52,383 bases of DNA from UBA288 sp050178135 (GTDB taxonomy: Archaea > Halobacteriota > Methanomicrobia > Methanomicrobiales > Methanospirillaceae), in contig JBFXGJ010000013.1 of assembly GCA_050178135.1 (NCBI GenBank), forward strand, positions 1 to 52,383. The letters run 5' to 3'. Shown piece after piece: positions 1-6,282 of this stretch. The position numbers and the translations under genes are program-made. Within the stretch, counting starts at the first letter, position 1. Every line of letters starts with the position of its first letter. A model generated the notes under the pieces. That model saw only the letters and a list, made by a program, of their open reading frames with translations, had not been told where the DNA came from and did no database searches.

Positions 1-417
1 CGGATCGGGATCCAGGAGGAGGAGGTGCCGGTCGACGAGCTCCTTGCCAGGGCGCGGAGGAGCGGCGTCGGCGGAATCGTCCTTTTTGACGGGATCGTGC
101 GAGATGATGACTGTGAAGCGATGGAGGTCGAGGCCTACACCGAGGTGGCGCTCGCCGAACTCCGGCGAATCGCCACCAGTGTGGGCATGCGGCACGGAGC
201 GGCGTACGTTGCGGTCATCCATCGAACCGGCCGGATAGCGGTTGGGGGGGACCTCGTAGTGATCGTCACCGCCGCTGCCCACCGGGACGCAGCCTTCGCT
301 GCCTGTCGGGAGATCCTCGAGGCGATCAAGGAGGGCGTCCCGATCTGGAAGAAGGAGTGCGCGAAAGGGAACGACCGTTGGGTGCGCGGTGAACACTGGC
401 CCGATGCCGACGTCTGA
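1..417 (+). CDS. moaE: Molybdopterin synthase catalytic subunit MoaE (5' end outside window)
   Basis: MoaE transfers sulfur from MoaD thiocarboxylate to precursor Z (cPMP) to form molybdopterin. The reading frame is open to the left edge and reads RIGIQEEE before the first possible GTG at 25; this matches the usual MoaE N-terminus, so the gene almost certainly starts before the window. Family features seen are a GIVLFDGIVRD block, HRTGRIAVGGD, AHRDAAF and the conserved KEGVPIWKKE lysine segment. A Cas6-like gene follows after 9 nt in the same direction. With fdhD about 5 kb away it fits maturation of a molybdenum or tungsten formate dehydrogenase; that link is inference. Confidence 0.9.
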   Translation, partial: RIGIQEEEVPVDELLARARRSGVGGIVLFDGIVRDDDCEAMEVEAYTEVALAELRRIATSVGMRHGAAYVAVIHRTGRIAVGGDLVVIVTAAAHRDAAFAACREILEAIKEGVPIWKKECAKGNDRWVRGEHWPDADV

Positions 418-426
418 AGGTCGGTC

Positions 427-1140
427 ATGCGGCTCCTCCTGCATTTCAGGGCCGAAGAACTCCCTGAGGCCGGTGATGACCGCCGTGGGGGGCTTGCCCG
501 GTATGTCTCGGACCTCCTGGTGAAGGGGTGGCGGAGCGACCTGCCGGGGGGGAAAAATCCGGTCTACTCTTTCTCCAATCTCTTTCCGCCGGGAGAGGTG
601 AGACCCGGGGAGCGGCGGCGTCTCCTGATCGCTTCGCCGAACCCCGAGGTGGTCCGGGCTCTCTCACGCCGTGTGGCCAGGGCTGAGGAGCCACTCCGGG
701 TCCACGGCATGGCGTTTCGGCCTGAACGGCACGAGATCTTCTCCGTACAGGTCGAACGCGCCGGAATCCTCCTCACCACCGCGACGCCGATCCTGCTGCG
801 CGTTCCGCCTGAAGATGGCCGGGGGGGGCCTGTGTACTGGGAACCCCCGATCCCGGATGACGTGTTCATCCGGGCGCTCAACAGGGAACTCATACGGCGG
901 TTCAATACCTACCATGCGACACGGCTCGATGAGGGTATCCCTGTGATCGCTGGCGGAAGACTGCTCCGTGCGACTCGGAGCGGAAGAACACCATCGTCGT
1001 ACTGGGAATTTCACACCGGGCGGCTCAACGCGACCGCTCAACGGGTGATGGCGTTCTCGATCGATTCCGGCTTCGGCGAACGTATTCGGCAGGGATTCGG
1101 CTTTGTGAACGTCTCTCGACGGTTCACCCCGGGAGCGTGA
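427..1140 (+). CDS. cas6: Cas6-family CRISPR repeat endoribonuclease, solitary
   Basis: This 237-residue protein starts MRLLLHF and ends with the glycine-rich loop DSGFGERIRQGFGFVNV, the hallmark of the Cas6 RAMP fold, which cuts CRISPR repeat RNA. An FSNLFP segment near residue 50 and a basic central part also fit. The length is normal for the family and the frame is intact. No repeat array and no other cas gene is visible within the window, so it is an orphan here or acts on arrays elsewhere. It begins 9 nt after moaE, probably in the same transcript. The identification rests on the C-terminal motif and overall pattern; no catalytic residue can be assigned by eye. Confidence 0.7.
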   Translation: MRLLLHFRAEELPEAGDDRRGGLARYVSDLLVKGWRSDLPGGKNPVYSFSNLFPPGEVRPGERRRLLIASPNPEVVRALSRRVARAEEPLRVHGMAFRPERHEIFSVQVERAGILLTTATPILLRVPPEDGRGGPVYWEPPIPDDVFIRALNRELIRRFNTYHATRLDEGIPVIAGGRLLRATRSGRTPSSYWEFHTGRLNATAQRVMAFSIDSGFGERIRQGFGFVNVSRRFTPGA

Positions 1141-1169
1141 TCGAGGAGAAGGGCCGATCTTTCGGTCGT

Positions 1170-1189
1170 CCTGCGGTGTTACCCGCAGG
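1170..1189 (+). other. Hairpin just after cas6
   Basis: The arms CCTGCGG and CCGCAGG form a 7-bp stem around a 6-nt loop, 30 nt after the cas6 stop. No T-run follows directly, so it is not a classic terminator; a pyrimidine-rich stretch lies about 40 nt further on. It may protect the mRNA 3' end. Confidence 0.35.
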
Positions 1190-1287
1190 GTACTGTCGAT
1201 CTATCGATCGGTCCACCCCTGAGGGTTTCCTTCTCTCTTCACGATGGGTCGGGGGCCTCATCGATCGGAACCTTCATTAATCGGTGG

Positions 1288-1475
1288 CTAAATAAAAGAG
1301 ATTGACCTGGTCGAAAGGGGAAAACCCTTCCCCTGTGCAGGCGACTCCCCATAGGTGCGACTTCGCGATGGGATGAACTCCGAAGGTATGCCCCGTCATA
1401 CGACAAGAGTGAGTTCACCGATTACTGAAGATATGGTCTCATCCGAATCCCAGGAAGTGTTGAGGGCGTGATGGA
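1288..1475 (+). ncRNA. Candidate structured RNA or long leader before the 1476 gene
   Basis: The gene-free stretch 1141-1475 contains an AT-rich box A-like element (CTAAATAAA, about 1288-1296) that lies about 180 nt before the next gene, too far for a normal start. Beginning 20 nt after it is a perfect 7-bp hairpin (AGGGGAA/TTCCCCT, 1316-1334), followed by a nested stem (CCCAT/ATGGG at 348-352 and 368-372 past 1000, with GCG/CGC inside). This suggests either a small RNA or a structured 5' leader. No known riboswitch class was recognised. Confidence 0.25.
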
Positions 1476-1775
1476 ATGAACGAACCAAACGAGGGTGACC
1501 GCTCTCTCGCAACGGCGGTCGCCCAGGAATGGCTGGCACGGGTGTCGATGATCTACGCCCAGTCTATCCGAGATACCGAAGAAAATGCGCAGCTGGGGCC
1601 GGAAACTCATCCTCTCTACCCATCACTCGTCGCGATCACCCAGACAAAACAGTACCTCGCAGCATTTGCGCGGCATGCATCTGAAACGGAACGGATGGAC
1701 CTCGCCGCAGCGATCGGCTCCCTCATGATCGCTCAGGACCACCTCGAGTCCGTGATACTGCACGGATCGCAGTGA
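1476..1775 (+). CDS. Hypothetical protein, 99 residues
   Basis: The family was not recognised. The protein is soluble, mostly helical in character and acidic, with no signal peptide, membrane segment or cysteines. It has the codon use and composition of a real gene of this genome. The ATG has only a weak purine-rich site upstream. Because a possible long leader lies in front, it could be post-transcriptionally regulated, but that is inference. A helical bundle is the likeliest fold from the alternation of hydrophobic residues (LAAFARHASETERMDLAA). Confidence 0.5.
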   Translation: MNEPNEGDRSLATAVAQEWLARVSMIYAQSIRDTEENAQLGPETHPLYPSLVAITQTKQYLAAFARHASETERMDLAAAIGSLMIAQDHLESVILHGSQ

Positions 1776-2010
1776 CGTCCTGCCAGGGCCTTTTCCTTCG
1801 GCGAGGGCGGTAGTACTTTCGATAGGGTACCAGACTGGAGATGCGAACCGAACGGTTGGTCACGGTTTCTCGGAACTGCGTGGAGCGTCTTGAGGGTGTA
1901 CAAGGCCATCGGATGCCTGGTGCCCTATCTCGTGAAAGGCGCGTCCTTTCGGCCTTCCGGTCAGGATATCGACGAAAAGCTCTTACGCCTCCCTGTTTCA
2001 GTAGGTTGGT

Positions 2011-2343
2011 ATGGCAGAGGTACGTGGAAGGTTTGTCCAGGGACGATGGGTTGACGACTCGCAGGATGAAGCTTCGTCCGAGGGACCATCGGTGGAAGAG
2101 ACGTCCGGAAGCCAGGAAGGGGCCGGTGAAAATTCCGATGCTCGGTTCGAGGCAGAGAGCCTGATCGCCGAGGCGACGTCATCCGTCGGTCGGGCGATCG
2201 ATGACGTGCTGCGGGCCACCCAGCACCTGATCGTGACGAAGGAGGGTCACCAGTTTATCGAGAACCAGGTCAACCGTGCGGGCTCTGCTCTCTCCGACGT
2301 GCTTCGAGATCTCACGAGCCGACTCGACCCCAAGAAACGCTGA
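2011..2343 (+). CDS. Hypothetical protein, acidic linker plus helical tail
   Basis: The 110-residue protein begins MAEVRGRFVQGRWV, a pattern reminiscent of short conserved methanogen proteins. It then has a Ser/Glu-rich, probably disordered stretch (residues 16-46), followed by an amphipathic helical C-terminal half that ends SRLDPKKR. No catalytic motif is visible. A second frame that overlaps from 1841 is rejected because its composition is arginine/proline scrambled. A possible terminator and an AT-rich promoter follow directly. The gene is probably real; its function is unknown. Confidence 0.55.
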   Translation: MAEVRGRFVQGRWVDDSQDEASSEGPSVEETSGSQEGAGENSDARFEAESLIAEATSSVGRAIDDVLRATQHLIVTKEGHQFIENQVNRAGSALSDVLRDLTSRLDPKKR

Positions 2344-2399
2344 GTGGTGCCCCATCTCAGTGTGGGGAAAACGTAAGCATTGCCTTCAAAAATGCGAAT

Positions 2400-2441
2400 T
2401 GGCAATTTTAATCTCATTTTTTTAACAAAATAATAAGTAGT
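2400..2441 (+). promoter_or_regulatory. AT-rich promoter of the DUF378 gene
   Basis: An AT-rich block within GC-rich DNA contains TTTTTTTAACA about 2418-2428, placed about 20 nt before the ATG. No ribosome binding site is present, so the DUF378 mRNA is probably leaderless. The T-run may also end transcription of the preceding gene. Confidence 0.5.
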
Positions 2442-2702
2442 ATGACGCCCGTACGGCGTGCGAGGTTACAACGAATGCGTGCATACACGAGCCTCTACTG
2501 GATCGCCCTCATCCTCACCGTCATCGGTGGGTTGAACTGGGGACTGATTGGGCTGATGAATCTCAATCTTGTGGAGGGGCTCTTCGGGGCCCAGACCCTC
2601 ATCACACGGGCAGTCTATCTCATAGTCGGTCTTGCAGCCCTCTATCTGATCGGTGCGGCGCTGATGTATCGGCCTTCAGAAACGACCCGTCCCACCGTCT
2701 AA
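2442..2702 (+). CDS. DUF378 small membrane protein
   Basis: This 86-residue protein has two predicted transmembrane helices (about residues 18-40 and 55-76). It carries the DUF378 (YuzA-like) signature GGLNWGLIGL followed by an asparagine-rich NLNLVEGLFG turn. The family is widespread in bacteria and archaea and has no established biochemical role. It stands alone, with an AT-rich promoter directly upstream and a T-run just after the stop. The basic N-terminal extension (RRARLQRMR) probably stays cytoplasmic. The first in-frame ATG was taken; a second Met at residue 12 is an alternative start. Confidence 0.8.
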   Translation: MTPVRRARLQRMRAYTSLYWIALILTVIGGLNWGLIGLMNLNLVEGLFGAQTLITRAVYLIVGLAALYLIGAALMYRPSETTRPTV

Positions 2703-2711
2703 TCTCGATCG

Positions 2712-2723
2712 TACTTATTTTTC
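2712..2723 (+). terminator. T-run after the DUF378 gene
   Basis: ACTTATTTTTCC begins 10 nt after the stop codon. Short oligo-T runs are typical archaeal transcription termination signals. Confidence 0.45.
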
Positions 2724-2762
2724 CCAGGCGGAACCGTAGAACAATCTGGCCGATGTACTGCG

Positions 2763-2779
2763 GTTGTTGGACCAACAAC
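2763..2779. repeat. Perfect 17-bp palindrome in a gene-free stretch
   Basis: GTTGTTGG and CCAACAAC flank a single central A, a perfect dyad with no room for an RNA loop. It therefore looks like a protein-binding operator rather than a hairpin. It lies in the roughly 415-bp stretch between the DUF378 gene and the PAS sensor (2703-3119), where no gene or RNA was recognised. Confidence 0.45.
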
Positions 2780-3119
2780 AGGTTCCGGGACGGGTGATGA
2801 AGCCTTCACTCTGCCTGTTTTCCTGCGAACCGGTGGTTTGTGGCCCCCCGCGTTCTCCCCTCATTTGCTGCTGGTCTCTGTGCGCCAGCATACCCCTTTC
2901 GCCCAACCAGTCGCGATGTGGGACCAGGTTGGAGCGACTTCTCGGTCGTTGGGTTGTTCCGAGAGGGCAACGGTGCAGGGTTCTTGGGTGACGCTTGACC
3001 TCGACGGGGAGGAGGCGAAGGACCACTCCTTCGCTGGGATGTGCCGCATGGATGAATAATTGGAAAGGTATTTACTGACGCTGCTGACATGTGATCTCAG
3101 CACGATCAGGAGCGAGGGC

Positions 3120-4235
3120 GTGGAGGTTCGCAGGGAGAGAGAAGGGCCGCATCAGTCCGCCAGGTCGCCGGTTGCAGGTCATTCACCTACCGGAGACAGG
3201 GAGCCAGGAGAAGAGACCGGGGCCGTCTCCGATACTGTGAAAGTTCCTTCTCTCAGCCAGTTCGAGCGGCGAGAGGCCCTGCTCTCTGCCGCACGCGACC
3301 TGTCGCGAGGTATTGCGCGGGGTGAGGCGGACCGGGATCTGATCGACCAGGTCCTTTCGCGGCTGAAGGAAGGGGGCAATTACTGGTCGGTCGCGTTCAC
3401 GACGGGCATTGAACCAGAAGAGGACGCCGCGCCAGCTGCCTGCCTGTACTCCTTTCCTGTCGAGGTGAATGACCACCGGCATGGAACTCTCATCGTCGTC
3501 ACCCATCAAGCTCACGGAATGGAACCCGGGGAGGCAGAACTCCTGGGAGAATGCGCTGACGACATTGCACTCGCGTTTCACATGCAGCACCTGGAGCAAG
3601 TCCGTCAGGAAACCTTCCTGCGGCTCGTCGAGAGCGAGGAGCGGTTCCGCCAGGTCTTCCACCAGACGAACGATGCGATCCTCCTCTACGACGTGAGCGA
3701 GGACGGTTTTCCCCCCCGGTGTCTCGAGGCGAACGACCAGGCCTGTCGCTGGTTCGGATATTCACTCGACGAGCTGCGCAAGCGTTCTCCGGGGGACCTG
3801 CCCCTCTCCTGTGGTGTCCCGGGTCCCGCACCCTGGGATCGTCCCGAACAAGGACCCTACCGGTTCGACGCCCACATCCGACGTAACGACGATGAGCCGA
3901 TGACAGTGGCGATCAGCCTGCACCGGTTCAAACTCCTGGGACAGATGGTGATGCTCCTCATTGCGCGTGACGTCTCCGAAGAGCGCCGGCTCGAGAACGA
4001 GCAGGCGACGTCACTCGAACAGATCCAGCAGAACATGGAGCAGTTCCAGATCCTGAATGATCAGATCCGGAACCCCGTCCAGGTGATCATCGGTCTCGCA
4101 GACCTGGAGGGAGGAGAGTTTTCAAACCAGATCATCCTGCAGGCCCGGGAGATCGACCAGATTGTCCGACAGCTCGATGTTGGGTGGCTCGAGTCTGCGA
4201 AGGTCTCGTCGTACCTGCGTCGGTACGCGACCTGA
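3120..4235 (+). CDS. PAS-domain sensor protein without a histidine kinase ATPase domain
   Basis: The protein has a GAF-like N-terminal part, then a PAS domain with an S-box style end (MLLIARDVSEERRL). It ends in a coiled helical block with ILNDQIRNPVQVIIGL and LDVGWLESAKV. That block is typical of methanogen sensor proteins and resembles the dimerisation helices of histidine kinases with the phosphorylated His replaced by Asn. No HATPase domain follows. It may signal by protein contact or pair with a separate kinase. The start chosen is GTG 3120, because AGGAG lies at 3108-3112, 7 nt upstream; an in-frame TTG at 3060 has no such site. No response regulator is adjacent. Confidence 0.75.
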   Translation: MEVRREREGPHQSARSPVAGHSPTGDREPGEETGAVSDTVKVPSLSQFERREALLSAARDLSRGIARGEADRDLIDQVLSRLKEGGNYWSVAFTTGIEPEEDAAPAACLYSFPVEVNDHRHGTLIVVTHQAHGMEPGEAELLGECADDIALAFHMQHLEQVRQETFLRLVESEERFRQVFHQTNDAILLYDVSEDGFPPRCLEANDQACRWFGYSLDELRKRSPGDLPLSCGVPGPAPWDRPEQGPYRFDAHIRRNDDEPMTVAISLHRFKLLGQMVMLLIARDVSEERRLENEQATSLEQIQQNMEQFQILNDQIRNPVQVIIGLADLEGGEFSNQIILQAREIDQIVRQLDVGWLESAKVSSYLRRYAT

Positions 4236-4269
4236 ACTCGTTCTTTCCCAGAACCTTGTACTTCTCTTT

Positions 4270-5541
4270 CTACTTCGGCAGTGAACCGCCGAGCACGATC
4301 TGCACGACCAGCGCAACCCCGAGAATAACCAGGCCGAGCCCCGCGAGCGGGAGGGTGTACCGCAAGCCGACACGGGAAGGCTCATCCCCGGTCGTTCGCT
4401 GGACCAGCCAGAAGAACGGGTCGGTTACATAACTGACCACGCAGGCACCCCCTCCGACCATCAGGATGAGTGCCACGGGGTCGAACGAAGCAACGAGCTC
4501 GCTGCCGCCCAGGATACGGGCGACCAGCACCGCGGTGACGACCCTGGACCCCTGTATTGTCTGGACAAGCGACGCGATCAGAAACGGGATGATCACGACC
4601 GGCGCTGACACGGCGAGCGCGGCAAGTGCCGCATCGGCGATATCGGTCATGATGATCACCGACCCGAGTGCACCGGCGCCCACCAGGTCAAAGATGATCA
4701 CGCCGGCATGGCGCGTCCCGCTCATCACGGTCGAACGGCGCTCGTCGGGACTCACCTGTAAGAGCGCGGCGCTGGCTCCCGAGAGCATGACCAGGTTGAT
4801 CAGGGCGACGTGAGAGATTCCAGCAAGGAGGCCGATGATGACAGCAGCAAGAATCACCAGGAATGGAATCCATGCAAGGGTATGCAGTCGAGGTTCCTCT
4901 CCGGGTGCTCGAGGTACCGCTTCGTGAAGGGTCTTCCTTTCCTGGGCACGAACTACCAGGACGAGGAGCACGACAAGGATGAAGGAGAGGGGGATTGCAA
5001 TTATGTCGTAGACAAATAGGTCGAGATCGCCTCCGATCCCCTCCACGAGCGGAATGAGGACCGGTGTCGGGTAGATCAGGGCAAAGCTCAGCACCGAGGA
5101 GATGGCGGCAAGATAGAGGAACGCCTTCCGTTTCTGCTCCCCCTCACCAAAGGCCGACAGGATCGGCTCGAGCATGATGTACGCCGTGATACAGCAGGTG
5201 AACGGAACCGCGAGCACGTAGCCAAGCACGCCAGCAGAGGCGGCGGGGTCGGTAACGTATCTCCTCAGGTCGGCGGCGATAGAGATGATCCCCCCCGAGG
5301 TGTCGAGAGCCTTCGCGATGACGGCGCCGCAGAGGATGATCAACCCGAAGGCGGAGAAGACATGCCCGAGTCCTTCCACGATCCCGCTCACTGTGCGGTC
5401 GATCCCGAGTCCAGAGAGGAGACCGAATACGAGCGCTCCCCCAACAAGGACGAAGAACGGGGAGAGCCGGCGGCGGTGGCTGAGGATTGAAATTAGAGCG
5501 AGTACCAAAAAGAGGGAGAAAAAGAGCCGGGGGGCGTCCAT
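4270..5541 (-). CDS. GntP-family permease
   Basis: The protein has about 423 residues and 11-12 hydrophobic segments along its length. It shows the GntP/gluconate-permease pattern, with an N-terminal LVGGALVFGLLSGLG segment, a CGAVIAKALDTSGG loop and a C-terminal Gly-rich SYVTDPFFWLVQRTTG block. Members transport organic acids such as gluconate in symport with protons; the substrate cannot be assigned here. ATG 5541 is preferred over an upstream start at 5583 because the hydrophobic segment begins directly after it. It lies just downstream of fdhD on the same strand, possibly in the same transcript. The 34-bp gap to the convergent sensor gene holds only pyrimidine-rich DNA. Confidence 0.75.
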   Translation of the reverse strand: MDAPRLFFSLFLVLALISILSHRRRLSPFFVLVGGALVFGLLSGLGIDRTVSGIVEGLGHVFSAFGLIILCGAVIAKALDTSGGIISIAADLRRYVTDPAASAGVLGYVLAVPFTCCITAYIMLEPILSAFGEGEQKRKAFLYLAAISSVLSFALIYPTPVLIPLVEGIGGDLDLFVYDIIAIPLSFILVVLLVLVVRAQERKTLHEAVPRAPGEEPRLHTLAWIPFLVILAAVIIGLLAGISHVALINLVMLSGASAALLQVSPDERRSTVMSGTRHAGVIIFDLVGAGALGSVIIMTDIADAALAALAVSAPVVIIPFLIASLVQTIQGSRVVTAVLVARILGGSELVASFDPVALILMVGGGACVVSYVTDPFFWLVQRTTGDEPSRVGLRYTLPLAGLGLVILGVALVVQIVLGGSLPK

Positions 5542-5586
5542 CGTTCTTCTTGTTGACTTCTCTCTTGCCAGGGATAAAGACACGTC

Positions 5587-6282
5587 TCAGCCAAGAAGGT
5601 GCTCCGGGTGAGAATGGCAGATGATACCTGACGCCCCTCTCGCGCTACAGAGTGAAAGGCCGGTCTGTTCGGCGAGTTCGACGGCTAACCCGGTAACCGG
5701 GCCGGAGGATGCGAGGATCGGCACCGCTGCGAGCACGGCACTGCGTACCAGTTCGGCCGTCACACGGTGCGAGACTGCCGCCACCCGTGCATTGCCCGGA
5801 ACAACTCCGGTTAAAACCGCTCCCCCAATCACCCGGGCCAGAGCCGTTGTGAGTCCGAGATCGTCGCTCTCGAACCACCGGCCATCGGCGGTTCCCAGGC
5901 TGGCCGAGAAGAGACCCGCCGGCGGACAGGAAACCCGTTCGAGTGCCGCCTCAACCTCCCGGATTGGGACCGGCCCGGCGATGGGGAGTGATGGGAGCCG
6001 GCGTTTCTGGATCTGCGTCACGGCTCCCCCACAGCCCGTGACCGTCCCGCGGCGGGGGATTATCACCCGGAACGGATCGGTGGTCATAACCCGAACCACT
6101 CCCTCTTCCTCGAGGATGGACTCGATCTCGGCGTGGGACCGGATCACCTGTTCGCCGAGGAGAAGGCCCACAGCGAGTGCAGGCAGGCGGTCAGGCACGG
6201 TCATTACAGCGATAAAGTGCCGTCCGTTCAGGTAGAGGGTGCAGGCCTGCTCGTCGAGGAGACGAGCCCCGGCTTCAGGCAC
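5587..6282 (-). CDS. fdhD: Formate dehydrogenase accessory sulfurtransferase FdhD
   Basis: FdhD passes sulfur from a cysteine desulfurase to the molybdenum or tungsten cofactor of formate dehydrogenase. Conserved parts are LLGEQVIRS, GCGGAVTQIQ in place of the usual CxxC region, the FSASLG turn and the C-terminal PILASSGPVTGLAVELA block. The start chosen is GTG 6282, which has GAGGAG 10 nt upstream and overlaps the stop of the upstream desulfurase fusion by 8 nt (GTGCCTGA); the protein is then 231 residues. An alternative GTG at 6291 is too close to that site. Translational coupling to a cysteine desulfurase fits the known FdhD/IscS sulfur relay. The family His in TGGxH appears replaced (SLGTADG). 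Confidence 0.85.
   Translation of the reverse strand: MPEAGARLLDEQACTLYLNGRHFIAVMTVPDRLPALAVGLLLGEQVIRSHAEIESILEEEGVVRVMTTDPFRVIIPRRGTVTGCGGAVTQIQKRRLPSLPIAGPVPIREVEAALERVSCPPAGLFSASLGTADGRWFESDDLGLTTALARVIGGAVLTGVVPGNARVAAVSHRVTAELVRSAVLAAVPILASSGPVTGLAVELAEQTGLSLCSARGASGIICHSHPEHLLG

Noticed and set aside
1841..2164. 107-residue frame overlapping the 2011-2343 gene
   Set aside because: Its product is an Arg/Leu-rich scramble without domains, and the overlapping frame has a more natural composition and start.
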